From the NCBI RefSeq assembly GCF_016808095.1, contig NC_068974.1, positions 26,024,825 to 26,088,824 of the forward strand: 64,000 bases of DNA, written 5' to 3'. The notes under the pieces are model-generated. The model was not told the origin of the DNA. It saw only the letters and a list, made by a program, of their open reading frames with translations, and did not search any database. A program made the position numbers and the translations under genes. Shown piece after piece: positions 22,022 through 33,081 of the stretch. Source of the DNA: Vigna angularis. Lineage: Eukaryota > Streptophyta > Magnoliopsida > Fabales > Fabaceae. Each line of letters opens with the position of its first letter. The first letter of the stretch is position 1.

Positions 22022-25000
22022 ATGTATGTATACAGAGGGAGAGGGAGAAATTGGTGTCATGTGATTTGTTTTTTGTATTGAACCATTTTGAGTGTTTAGT
22101 AATAATTTATTTCTGTTGTCCAGGTTTTTCCTTCTCTGTCTTTTTCCCGTACCATATTTGTTTAATTAGCAAACACTATTATGAAATCATTTACTTGTAT
22201 ATTGTAATGCACCAACCAATGCATGTTTATGTAGAAATGATGGTCTCGTGGGATTTGTTTTTTGTATTGAACCATTTTGAGCATTTAGTAATAATTTGTT
22301 CTATATTTGTGTTGCAACCCTAGGCTCTAAGTTTTCTACAACATCATTATTAGTTAATTAATTTTAATCCCATTATTTTAGTATAAATTCCTTTTTCCAG
22401 AACTTATTGGAGTTAATTCTGAATGCTGTGACTTAATAGGTATTCTTCCTGTCTGTTTTTATACGCATTTATGTATCTATGCATTATTTTGAATATGATT
22501 TTATGTTTAAGGTGAGGTCATACATTTTGTGTTCTATCTTTTATCTATGATTCTATTTTTTAAACTGATGTTGCAATTAATTGTTATGAGCAGTTTATCA
22601 TATTATTTATAGTGGTTGCTGTTTTGCAGGGAGAAAATAATGACGACTCCAAGGAAACAGATAAAGAGAGAGGCTCGAAGAGAAGAGAAGGCTGAAAAAG
22701 CAGCTTTGTTGGAAAAGGTTATTGTCAATCCTAATGTTACCCATACAACCCATACACATTAAATTGTATGTTTTTTCACTTTTCACTTTACTCATTGGTG
22801 CTTTTCAATATTATTTAGTCTATTGAAAAAGAGCTATTGGAACGCCTTCAAAAAGGTGTTTATCAACAAAGTGATATATATAATTATCCTCTTGAAGAGT
22901 ACAATAAAGTTCTTGATATGGAGAATCTTCAACCTGTTGAGGAAGAGGATGAAGAGGTATGTATCCACTAACCCATTTTTTTGTCTGTTATCATGTTTCA
23001 TTTAAAACTTATTTGGAATTTACCTTTTTAAACGAGTTTAATCTTTTCGATCTGTTTATTTTTTGTTTTGGAATGGACAGGAGCTAGAGGTAGAATATAT
23101 AGAAGGATATGATGAACTTGAAGAGGAAGAAGATATGGAGGATTTTGGTGGTTTTGCTACTCACAAGTCACAGGGTAATTATGATGTTGGTTAAAATGGT
23201 CAAATTTAGTTTAGAAGCTTTGGAACATGCATTGAGTATTTTTCATTTGTTGAAATGTATATGGATGTCATTTTTTTATTTGTGACGAAATAGTGAATTG
23301 TGTTCCCATTTTTATTTTAAATAATTGGTCTCTCGACAAGAAATTTGCTTTTGCCTGATCGATGCCCAAATTCAGGGTTAAGTTTCAGATTGGAATTTTG
23401 TTTGCTGCATAATTTCTATAATAAATTTTCATGTCTTCATTTCTTCAAGATTTGATGCAGTAATAAGATCTTCCAATTCTTTTTCATTTTGAATCATGAA
23501 CTTATTGTAATTATGATGATGATAAAAGGGAAAAAGTAATTTAAACTGTATAATTGGTCTCTCGACAAGAAATTTGCTTTTGCCTGATTGAAGCCCAAAT
23601 TCAGGGTTAAGTTTCAGATTGGAATTTTGTTTGCTGCATAATTTCTATAATAAATTTTCATGTCTTCATTTCTTCAAGATTTGATGCAGTAATAAGATCT
23701 TCCAGTTCTTTTTCATTTTGAATCACGAACTTATTGTAATTATGATGATGATAAAAGGGAAAAAGTAATTTAAACTGTATAGTGATTACAATCACGTCTT
23801 CACAAATGATAGCCCCTCAAATAGAAGAAATACAATAAACAGTCACATATAAAACTGGTTTCTGCTTAGGTAGAACTTGAAATGCTCATTTGTGTGAGGT
23901 GCTTATATTGTGTGTTGATTATTTCATTATTTGTTGCGTATGAGAGCCTCTCATATTGAGAAGAAATCTGTGTTCGTGAATTTGGAAAAAGTTCCAAACA
24001 TACACATTAGAAAAGCAAAAGCATGATAAAGTGTACTTATGCAGCTGGAAGCTCTGATGAAGAGGATGATGAAGAGGAAGATGATGAAGCAGTTGATCAG
24101 AGTAGAGCAAAAAGGAAAATGATTTTAGCTTCAAAGAAACTTGAGAAGAATGGCCTTGATTCTAAATCAAAGAAGACAAGGGTCCTTGTTGAGGTAATTA
24201 TACAACGTTTCCTTTGAAAATATTATCGGCACCTCAAATGCTATTTGATAGTAATATCTGAACATCTTAACTTAAAGGAACTTTTGCGTATAATAATTTC
24301 AATATTGTTTTCAAATAAACGATGCCAGACTGTAATTTCTTGACTCAGAACTTTCAAGATAGATTGTTAGAAAGTGGAAACCTTTTTGTTCTTCTAAAGC
24401 TGAAAATAGAGCCAATGCCACTTTATTTTTGAAAGTTAGTTATTAACAAGCTAATCCAATGTTTACTTCAATAATGTTATACATGCATGTCTAATCCACG
24501 TGATGAGTATTTCTGACAATAATGTGAATAAAATCCTTGTAGATAATTTCCCTTCTTGCTTGATATTACCTAGTTTTTGCTGTGTTTGGTTTGCCAAAGC
24601 TACATTCTGAAACGTGTTGTTAATATGCATTTGTGTTTATAGAATAAGGCACCAATTAGCTTCATTCCATCTTCAATTTTAAAAGTAACGTTTAGAAAGC
24701 AAAAACAATGCTAAAGTGAACTTGATATTACCTAGTTTTTGTTGTGTTTGGTTTGCCAAAGCTACATTCTGACACGTGTTGTTAATATGCATTTGTGTTT
24801 ATAGAATAAGGCACTAATTAACTTCATTCCATCTTCAATTTTAAAAATAACGTTTAGAAAGCAAAAAGAATGATGAAGTGAACTGTATGAGTGCTAAACA
24901 GTGCCGAATTCAATGCCATTGCATATTATAGTGGATTTCTTCTCTGTTGACGTTAATTGAGTTTTATTAAAAAGTGAACTTCAACTCAAATTTAACAACT

Positions 25001-25321
25001 TCACAAAACCTTGTAACGTGAGGTTTGTACATACTTATTTATAGACTATAATTTGATCATATTTAAAGTCAATGTAAGATCTTCAACATACTTTCTCACA
25101 TTGAGAATTGGATATCTCAAGTGTGTGGCCTAATAATCTTTACTAAGATAGACTTTTATTTCACTTTAGAAATACTATGACCCTAAATTAATTTTATAAA
25201 ATCGATATACTATAATTTAACCGTATTTAGTTTTTGGTTCAAAATCTGATATTGCAACCATGATTTTTGTTGTCAGGTTGAGCAAGAGGATGGTGATGAA
25301 AGACAGAGGGTGGTACAGTAG
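18955..25321 (+). CDS. MAK16: MAK16, ribosome biogenesis protein (nine exons, 300 aa)
   Basis: Exons: 18955-19016, 19134-19243, 19813-19931, 20025-20122, 22630-22717, 22819-22956, 23081-23174, 24045-24193, 25277-25321. All introns are GT...AG, all phases agree and the frame stays open for 903 nt. The protein starts [18 protein letters not shown], the nearly invariant start of Mak16. Residues 1-100 form the L28e/Mak16 N-terminal domain with four Cys (16, 28, 38, 43), a likely metal-binding cluster. A basic region follows ('[20 protein letters not shown]', about 105-125). The C-terminal part is strongly acidic with Glu/Asp runs and Lys-rich nuclear-targeting segments. Length fits plant orthologues (about 300 aa). 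Mak16 acts in the nucleolus with Rpf1 and partners on early 60S precursors. Intron 4 is 2.5 kb because of an inserted solo LTR; introns 7 and 8 carry tandem duplications. The coding sequence looks intact. Confidence 0.95.
20602..21378 (-). mobile_element. Solo LTR inside MAK16 intron 4
   Basis: 777 bp starting TGTTACATACCC and ending CCCCTAACA, flanked by the perfect 5-bp duplication GTGTT (20597-20601 and 21379-21383). On the minus strand there is a TATAAATA box and an AATAAA signal in LTR-like order, so the LTR lies antisense to MAK16. No internal retrotransposon sequence is present, so it results from LTR-LTR recombination. Open frames within (for example at 21135-21476) are accidental. 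Confidence 0.85.
20861..21022. repeat. 81-bp tandem duplication within the solo LTR
   Basis: Copies 20861-20941 and 20942-21022 differ at only a few bases. The unit starts TATTGAATAATAG and ends in ATTTAACTTA. Confidence 0.85.
21480..22320. repeat. Partial duplications and a TA/TATG microsatellite in MAK16 intron 4
   Basis: The segment around ACTTGTATATTGTAATGCA occurs at 21911 and 22192. The segment TTTTGTATTGAACCATTTTG occurs at about 22071 and 22260. The stretch around 21490-21560 resembles 22120-22190. So an ancestral intron block of roughly 280 bp was partly duplicated. A mixed TA/TATG/TG microsatellite lies at about 21958-22034. Confidence 0.6.
23322..23781. repeat. 229-bp tandem duplication in MAK16 intron 7
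   Basis: Copy 1 is 23322-23550 and copy 2 is 23551 to about 23780, starting TAATTGGTCTCTCGACAAG. They are almost identical, with single-base differences such as GATCGATG versus GATTGAAG. The duplication is recent and purely intronic. Confidence 0.9.
24559..24882. repeat. 162-bp tandem duplication in MAK16 intron 8
   Basis: Copy 1 is 24559-24720 and copy 2 is 24721-24882, starting CTTGATATTACCTAG. There are only a few substitutions between them. Confidence 0.9.
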
Positions 25322-26584
25322 TTGCATTTGCTGTTTTTACGGATAGAAGAAAACTGCTAAAGCAAAAACGGAATTTTGATTAGAGTCTTCTAATTTTGTT
25401 CTTATCCATTTAAAACTTATATATACTTTCCATTTCTCTTTTGAATTTATTTAATGTTCTGAAGGAGTTCTGGCAAATGCCATAAAGTGTATCTAGGGTA
25501 GTTTTATAGCGACGGAGCATCTCATCCCTGCATTTAATCGGGCATTAACAATGACTGATCCTTTTCTTGTGTCACTCTGCTCAGCAAGGTTTTGGAGACC
25601 TTTGTAAGTTTAGAGTAAGTTAAGCAATTTTGTTACTTTTTTCTGAAACTGATTTTCACTTGCAGTTGGTTGCTTTACTGACACCTCACATTACAAAATA
25701 GGCTTTGGGACTGTGGGGGGATCAAACAATTATTAGCTTGTGTAAAATTTGAAGTGTTAAAATGTTACAGTGGGATGTGATGTGTGCTGCAACGGATTAC
25801 AAAAATCCCTTGGATGATATCATCTGAGTATGAAACAGTGCTGGTTTTTGGAATTTTATGTTTTTATTATGATTTTGTTTTTTTAAAGATATTTCGGTAT
25901 GTCAAGAAAGTGTAGATGCTAAGAAATAGGACCACAAGTTGGCTGGTAGAAAATAATTCATAAAACTCTCGAACAATTTTCATGTAAATAGGTGAGTTTA
26001 TTTTTTTAATATTTTTTATTTTTTTTATGTAAAATCAATGCAAATAAACCAATCTAACTGAAGACATTTGAATTAAATCAATCTAACTGAAGGGGGGAGC
26101 GCTGTACTTCGTTAAATGCATGAACTTAGGTCAAAGATGACCAATGGGTTAACAATCTCAACACTCCATATCACCAAAATTAAGTTTCATGTAATAATTG
26201 ATAAGTTTATTAATAATTCTACATTCATTTCAGAAGAGCAAGTCTAAATAAAATATAAGGAAATAGTAATAATAGATAGAACCCAAGAACGGCCAAAGAT
26301 AATTGATTTATTATTTTGATTTACAAAACTTCTTTCATTCACTTTCTCTGTAGAAAAACAAAATTAAGACATGAATGACAGTATGGTCATTACAAATATT
26401 GTCCATAATCATCATCAATGTTAGAATGGTAAGCAATTGCAGAAATATCAATATGAATAGGAGTTTCAATGAGTATTAAAAGGTGCATTACGAATGTTAT
26501 CAGGATCATTAATAATCAGTAGAATTATGTCATGTGAATAAAAATCTGTACCTGCAATAAGAACTTGATGTATGACAATTAATC
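25322..26584. other. MAK16 3' flank and spacer
   Basis: The 3' untranslated region presumably occupies the first few hundred bases; no single polyadenylation signal stands out. No gene is recognised in the rest. AT-rich. Confidence 0.45.
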
Positions 26585-27010
26585 TCAACACATAGAACAC
26601 ACGTCAGAACCATAACCATAAGTGCATGTTGAATAAGTTTCCGAAAATTGTGATAAATCAAAATCTAAATCTATGCGATTTTTAGATTGCTCTATCTCTT
26701 CTTTAAGCTCCTCTTCTTTTAATACAAACTCCACTACATCTTGGAACACATGCTTTTTTTCGTCATCTTCTACTAATACAAGCTCTTCAACTCTTTCATT
26801 TACACCATACAACATGATAATTACATTGCTTGGAGGATCAACAATTTTATGCACATTACTAGCCCACTGACTAATCTGACTCTTAAGTATTACGAGGCTA
26901 GCCTTTATATTTTGTTGGAATCTCAAAAACTCCTCTAAAGAGGGCTCTTCAAAATTAGGAGTGATAACATTGTTTAATGGTTTAACTTGGTCACATTCAT
27001 CATAAAAGCA
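26585..27010 (-). pseudogene. Degenerate gypsy gag-like fragment
   Basis: On the minus strand an open frame of 113 codons (26926-26585), extended upstream in the same frame by 'PNFEEPSLEEFLRFQQNIK', continues with 'SLVILKSQISQWASNV'. This resembles the coiled-coil linker after gag in Athila-type elements, where 'NLETQVGQLA'-like repeats occur. The rest is acidic (Glu/Asp-rich) and unrecognised. It may alternatively be an orphan transposon-derived gene; no start or flanking LTR is visible. Confidence 0.35.
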
Positions 27011-27435
27011 CTACTCAACATCTGGTTATAATGATTGTTCAAAATATGGATCGTTATGATACTCTAAGGCTTTACTTCCAAAATCTGTCAAATCAATCAA
27101 ATCCTACACTAATTCTCACAAATTTTACTTCCAAATCCACTCTCACTTACCTCCAAATCCATTCAAATAAACAATAAAATGGTTGATGGAAATCCTCTAC
27201 GAGTAGTGAGCATATGATGACAACTTGAAAGAGGGCAGCCTATTCATGATGCTCCTCAACTGCCCCATTATGCACTTGTGATAATTGATGAAGTTCGAGA
27301 TCTCTATGCTCAAGTTCTTATGCCAACTTCATAAATCTAAGTTATGGGGAGGCCTTAGGCACTTTTATAGCTTAGCCTTTATCATTGATCATTCTTAGCA
27401 TTTTTATCTTACATTTTATAAATAAATGATCCATA
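27011..27435. other. Spacer, possibly introns or flank of the Ulp1-like remnant
   Basis: A short stretch at about 27250-27330 reads 'IDEVRDLYAQVL' in one frame, but no family could be assigned. Otherwise nothing recognised. Confidence 0.3.
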
Positions 27436-27439
27436 CCTT

Positions 27440-27985
27440 TGAAAATATTTATTTCAGTTCTCCCGTACCGAGAAGAAGGTCATGCGTCAACCTGTTATCC
27501 ATGAAGATGATGACATGGCAAAAGCAAATGATGATCCTATTAGAAAGGTCAAGACAAAATTAAACAGGTTAAATAGAGGATCAGTAAAACTAGGGAGTTA
27601 GGAGTACTTGGCCTCCAATGTCATGTCCTATGGTACATTAGTCTAAATGATACATTAAAGGTCATTTTGGAAGATAAGATGTGGAATATTTCAATCATAA
27701 AACTATTGTGCATGTAAGATTTGTCATTGTCTTCTATATTTAAATCTTGGAATTGCTATTTTTTAGTTTATACTTAACTATCTCGTTATAGGTACTTAGA
27801 CACAGTCATTGTGGACCAAGGTCGGGCTTCCATTTATGGATTTATTGAACCATAAACCATTCAATATTCTAGAAACACATTTGAGCACAAACAAACTTAT
27901 TTACAAACATGGATATTTGAGTCAAAAAGAGAGATGCATCTTGTGCCCTACATTGATTTGTATGTTACTAAATGTAATATTTTAT
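27440..27985 (+). pseudogene. Ulp1-type protease (MULE-associated) gene remnant
   Basis: In one plus frame 27832-27960 gives 'GFIEP', a stop, 'TIQYSRN', then 'YLQTWIFESKREMHLVPYID'. This is the segment before the catalytic core in plant transposon-borne Ulp1-like proteins (Kaonashi-type MULEs). An exon-like block at 27456-27597 ('RTEKKVMRQPVIHEDDD') lies upstream, between AG and GT signals. The catalytic His-Asp-Cys part is absent because an LTR takes over from about 28020. Dead fragment. Confidence 0.5.
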
Positions 27986-28203
27986 GAAGGCAAATTCTTC
28001 GACTAAATATTTGGGATTCATGTAGGGCATATTAGCAAATAATAAACATCATTCCAAGACAAGTCTTCGACCTCAACCATTCGGCCATTCAGCCTCAGGT
28101 GCCAAATTTGGCATCCAGCATCCGGCCATGCAGCCTCAACAGCTCGACCATTCGGCCTCTAGGTACTTAGCCAAAATTTTCCATCAAATACCCGGTCCTT
28201 CGG

Positions 28204-28380
28204 CCTCACCGTAGGTCGGCGACTACGGATCTTCACCAAAGGAAATCCCGGCCGGCCTCACCGTAGGTCGGCGACTGCGGATCTTCACCAAAGGGAATCC
28301 CAGCCAGCCTCACCGTAGGTTGGCGACTGTGGATCTTCACCAAAGGAAATTTCGGCCGGCGTCACCGTAGGTCGGTGACT
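28204..28380. repeat. 52-bp tandem repeat in the LTR, 3.4 copies
   Basis: Units start at 28204, 28256, 28308 and 28360 with CTCACCGTAGGTCGGCGACT. Units differ by a few substitutions. Confidence 0.9.
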
Positions 28381-28588
28381 AATCGAAAGATCAATAGCGT
28401 ATCCAGCTCAACTGACAAAGGCAATACCCATTTTTCCAATCACCCATCGTGATCAACGAACAGAGAGGACAAAAACAAAAACAATCAGAGAACCCGTCTT
28501 TATCAGGAGTAGCATGTGCAGAACCCCTTCGCATAATTAAATCCATGCCCGGGCTTGGGGGGCTGGTGTACCGTACGGTCTCCTTGGC

Positions 28589-28745
28589 ACTACCAGGCCG
28601 ACCATCCAGGGCGATCATCCAGGCCAATTACTAGGCTGATCATCCAGGCCGACCATCTAGGCCAACCACCAGGCCGACTGTCCAGGGCGATCATCCAGGC
28701 CGACCATCCTAGCCGATCATCCTGGCCAACCACCAGGCCGACCAC
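28589..28745. repeat. 13-bp minisatellite, about 12 units
   Basis: Consensus AGGCCGACCATCC with variants AGGGCGATCATCC and AGGCCAACCACC, head to tail. It lies in the U3 part of the LTR, upstream of the TATA-like box. Confidence 0.85.
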
Positions 28746-29232
28746 ATGGTTAAATTATAAACGATAATGACTCATTAAGCCTCTAATAAAGGTTAAGGTG
28801 TGATTGGGCTGTCATTAGGCCGACGAAAGGTAAAAGCCCATCACAACTAGTATAAATAAAGGTCTCAAGTATGACTTTAACCACGATGCATAATACACAC
28901 GCATTATTTGATGTGTTGACCACTCGGTCATTTTACTGACTTGAGCGTCAGAGTGTCTTTAACATGTACCCGCCCATTCGGCTTGGAGAAGGAGGTGGGA
29001 GAACGAACAACTTGGAGTGCGAGGACAACTAGGGAGCCCGTCCGCCCGTTTGGAGAAAAGCCCGTCCGGTCTTAGTGAGAACGAGTGACGTCCGCCCGCT
29101 TAGAGCAAAGCCCGTCCGATCTTCAACCTGAAGCGCTTCAAACAGAGTCCATCCGTCCGGTCTTCAACGTCCATCAAATCTTAAGTACAACCGGTAGTGT
29201 TTTAGCTGGGACCTCCATACCCTACCGAAACA

Positions 29233-30875
29233 GATATTTTAATCTTTCACTAGTGATATAGTTTAGTAAGTAAAAAGTCTATTAGTGAGATAATATAGTT
29301 CGATGTTTAAGTATTGAGTGTATGATTCTAGTATTTTATTCAGTCTATTATTTTACCAGAGTATGTATAGATATTTTATTAAGTCAGAATACAGTATATG
29401 ATTTGTCTGCAGTGCAAATACTCATTATTTTCTAATGAAAACGTAATCCCTTTCTTTCCTCTCTTCCATGATGAAAGTTGTCTTCCCCCACCTCCACCCA
29501 CCACTACATCTGCCGTTCCTTTCTTTTCAGCTTAGCAACTTTATGTTTTGACTTCCAACCAAACTTATCTCCAAATAATCAAATGATACAAATATGCACA
29601 GAACTTGGATGTAGGTTACCGAGACATTAGACATGAATTTAGGAAATTGATTCTTTCTTTTGATTGAAAACGTCCAAACATAGGGCTGGTAGCTTCTCTC
29701 ACTCTTACCCTACCTTGTAGTAAATCTTTGTTGTTTTCTGCTGTCATAAAATATTTCAACCATTGCATATGCTGTTTCATTATTAATTCTTTAGTAAGAA
29801 AGACTGCAGCATGTCATTTCTTTTGGTCTGTCAAAAATCAGAGAATATCTGATCGTGATGAGGAGACATCACGGGAGTATATGATGTAAATAAACATTCC
29901 AAAGGATCCTTGTGAGTTTAAACCATTTTAAATGACATTTAATTAATTCTGTTGTCTCTTTAAGTTATCCTCGGAACAAGCTACATCTTTTGTTTAATTA
30001 TTGAAAACCAGTCATTCTTGAAAAGATTATGGGTACTTAGTTTATTTTTTAATTTCATATAAGTTAAACAAAGTGAGATAATTTTGTTATAAAACCAATT
30101 TTTACTGATACTGGACTTTATTTCATGCAGAGTCAAATTCCTTATGTTGATTGCTGCACCTTGTTTATTTCTAAAATTTTTGGAACACTTTGCTATCCTC
30201 TCTAAGTTGTTCATCCAATCATTCCAAATGGTGTATATTTTCTTTATTAGTTTTTTACTGCACCAGTTAGCTTTCTTCCTTTCTTTTCCCAACGTTGCAG
30301 CCTTAGTTTTTGCTGCTGTCAGAAGCTTGTTTTGGCCGTGTATGTAATGTATACTTAAAACTTTCATGAATGTTACAGTTAGTTCCTTTCCTACATCAGT
30401 ATATGAATAACTTTAATATTTTGTAGCTGTCTTGAACTTAGTTAAATGGTTATTTAGTGATTAACTTAATAGTCTAAATCAGTTTAGCAAGTCCTCTCGC
30501 CATGGCTAATCTTTGATTTAAAATGCCTTTGGAGCTGCTGATTGTTTTTAACATTGAGTTATTCTTTAATATATTATATTATAAATCTGCTTAATCACAT
30601 GGGTGGGACAGTTTTCCTTTTCTATATTATTTCTTTGGGCCAGAACTTTTGGTACATGACGTCATGCTAATTCAGCTGGTCCATGAACCACCGAAAACTA
30701 CTCACCTTATTTGGGATAACGATAATTTGACACATGATAAACTTTTCACACGTGTCGCACTTTGATTATCTAGTTGAAAAAAAAATTAAATGACATAGAA
30801 ATGCAAGGAATTTGAGGTTGTAGGGTTTTAATGGTTTCATTTTCAGGATTTCAAAGATTGAAAATTTAATTTCTC
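29233..30875. other. Spacer without recognised gene
   Basis: AT-rich. The 128-codon minus frame at 30367-29981 shows no recognisable domain and lies in low-complexity sequence. A short exon-like string bounded by AG at about 29840-29891 ('RISDRDEETSREYMM') cannot be assigned. Confidence 0.4.
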
Positions 30876-31227
30876 ACACGAGAGAATGTTTTCCAACCTA
30901 CAACTGTCGCGGGTTATGTCTGCCATCGTTCATCGAAGTTGTGTCTGCCGTCATTCATTGAAGCTGTCTCTGCTGCCGTTTGGGCGGAACGTTCTGCCAT
31001 TTTAAGCACTACTCCTTTCACTATTTCAAAGCACCGTCCAACGTCGAAATCACCATTGACATGAGTTTTGAAGATTCTCACCGTTTGTTTCACTGTCAGC
31101 GCCATTTAGAAGCACCGTCGTATGTGAAAACCACCATTGAAGACGAAAAAGCATCGGATATAAGTACCCATGGTTCGTTTTGGTTTTCTTTTCTTGTTGT
31201 TGTTTGGTGATTTTGACTTATTTTAAA

Positions 31228-32354
31228 GGTTTAATGTCTCAATAGGTCCCTATTTTCGTCCAGAATCTCAAATAGGATCCTTTCTTTTTTGGCGTCTCAA
31301 TTGGGTCCTTATTTTTATAAAATTGAATCAAATAGGACCTTTCCGTCAAATTGATCAGACGACGTTAAGTATTGTGTGACCTGACATGCTGACAGTGTTG
31401 TTTTAACACACGTGTCATTAAAAACGTGGGTAAATTCTATTATTTTAAATTTTGAATTAAAAAATTAAGTTAAAAGAGTGAAAATTCAATTATAGAAAGG
31501 GCAAAGTTGGAAATTCAATTACAGAAAGCCCCATTCTCTCTACAATTGCGATATGGAAATGAAATTAGGGAAATTTTGAGTTTTAGGGCTCGTCACTCAT
31601 CCACAAAGTTGTTCGACTAGAAGACGACGAAGACGATGGAGAGCACCGCCACCTCCACCTGCACCTCCGCCACCTTCTTCAACGAGAAACGAGAGGGTTA
31701 CATGGGTTATGCAGTTCATAGCCAAGTCATCAAAATCAAGCAAGAAATTGAGAAAATAAAGCACCCTTCACTGCAGCTACCTTCCTCTCTTTTTAACTAT
31801 AATAATTCTTTTATATGCTCAATTGTTTGGTCGAGAAAGGAGAAATGATTTGTTTCTTCCTCTGAAGCCGCCGATTCAGTTGTTGTGTAAAAAATGAACA
31901 GGGCTTGACATGGATGAGTGACGAGCCCTAAAACTCAAAATTTCCCCAATTTCATTTCCATATCGCAATTGTAGAGAGAATGGGGCTTCTGTAATTGAAT
32001 TTCAGAGAATGGGGCTTCTGTAATTGAATTTCAGAGAGAATGGGGCTTCTGTAATTGAGTTTCCAACTTTGCCAACTTTGCCCTTTCTATAATTGAATAT
32101 CCACTCTTTTAACTTAATTTTTTAATTCAAAATTTAAAATAATAGAATTCACCCACGTTTTTAATGACACGTGTGTTAAAACAACACTGTCAGCATGTCA
32201 AGTGACACAATACTTAACGCCGTCTGATCAATTTGACGGAAAGACCTTATTTAATTCAATTTTATAAAAATAAGGACCCAATTGAGACGCCAAAAAAGAA
32301 AATGTTTTATTTGAGATTCTAGACGAAAATACGGACTTACTGAGACATTAAACC
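31228..32354. mobile_element. Non-autonomous MULE with about 400-bp terminal inverted repeats
   Basis: Starts GGTTTAATGTCTCAATAGG and ends CTGAGACATTAAACC, with inverted arms 31228 to about 31610 and about 31905-32354. Both sides carry the 9-bp duplication TATTTTAAA (31219-31227 and 32355-32363), diagnostic of Mutator-like elements. The right arm has an internal triplication of a GAATGGGGCTTCTGTAATTG segment (about 31979-32060). The 300-bp centre is unrelated to the arms and may be captured host sequence (see 31636-31848). Confidence 0.9.
31636..31848 (+). pseudogene. Possible captured gene fragment inside the MULE (Pack-MULE cargo)
   Basis: A 70-codon frame in the unique centre of the MULE starts 'MESTATSTCTSATFFNEKR' and includes 'IKIKQEIEKIKHPSLQLP', which has a protein-like composition. 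It is open from an ATG near the left arm to the start of the right arm. I cannot name the parental gene. It could also be chance. Confidence 0.35.
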
Positions 32355-33081
32355 TATTTTAAATATTTGAATTTTTTTTATCATTTTGGATTATTTTGTT
32401 TTTAGGTACAAAGTTACAATTTTTTACATGCAAAATATTTTTTTGTGGGTTTATGATTATTGTTCAATTATTTTGACATATCTTTTGTATAATGTATGCT
32501 TTGAGGATCATGGATTCCATTCAACAACAAAAAATAATGTTTATTTGAATAACGTTTTTTAATGTTTGATTTAGTTTTCATTGGACAACATATACTTCTA
32601 TGGTTAGAAAATAACCATGTTCATGAATCCAACAGATAACAAATTTAATTGACTCTTCAATGTGTTGTGGCAGGATAAAGATTCTATACCCTCTTTGAGT
32701 GGGGTACTATACATTTGATGCTGGTCATCCTTTTAGAATGATGGTTGCTGTGTTAGTCTCATCAGTTGAGGTATTGAGGCCGCAAGTACAAAAAAATAGT
32801 ATTATTTACGTTGACAGTTTATAAAATAAAATAAAAGCAAATAAAATTTAGTTTCTATGTACTCAAATAAAAAAGAGTTTTTTTTATGTAAATCATAATA
32901 GAAATTTCATTCAACTAAAAAAATATTTACACCATTATTTTACTTAATAATTAAAAAATATTTTGAATTTATTAAAATATACATATTTTATTTTAAATAT
33001 AAAAATTTATTAAATTCAGAGTGCAAACTTAAAAAATTAAGTTCCATGTCCAGACAACTTTAATTTTAACAAGATGGTATA

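Larger units (their letters stand above)
28021..29232 (+). repeat. Gypsy-type LTR (solo or fragment), repeat-rich
   Basis: The right end '...CTACCGAAACA' (29232) and the U5 motif ACTTGAGCGTCAGAGTGTC at about 28941 match the U5 region of the other gypsy LTRs here (41612-42068, 48085-48592, 63478-63917). A TATAAATAAA box lies at about 28851. The start is placed at TGTAGGGCAT (28021) but no target duplication was found, so the left edge is tentative. GC-rich minisatellites lie inside. Confidence 0.55.

Noticed and set aside
28204..28745. Regularly spaced short repeats that could suggest a CRISPR array
   Set aside because: Units are head to tail without unique spacers, and the DNA is plant nuclear; these are minisatellites in an LTR.
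30144..30367. Frames of 67 (+) and 128 (-) codons
   Set aside because: Low-complexity, opposite strands of the same AT-rich segment, no recognisable domain.
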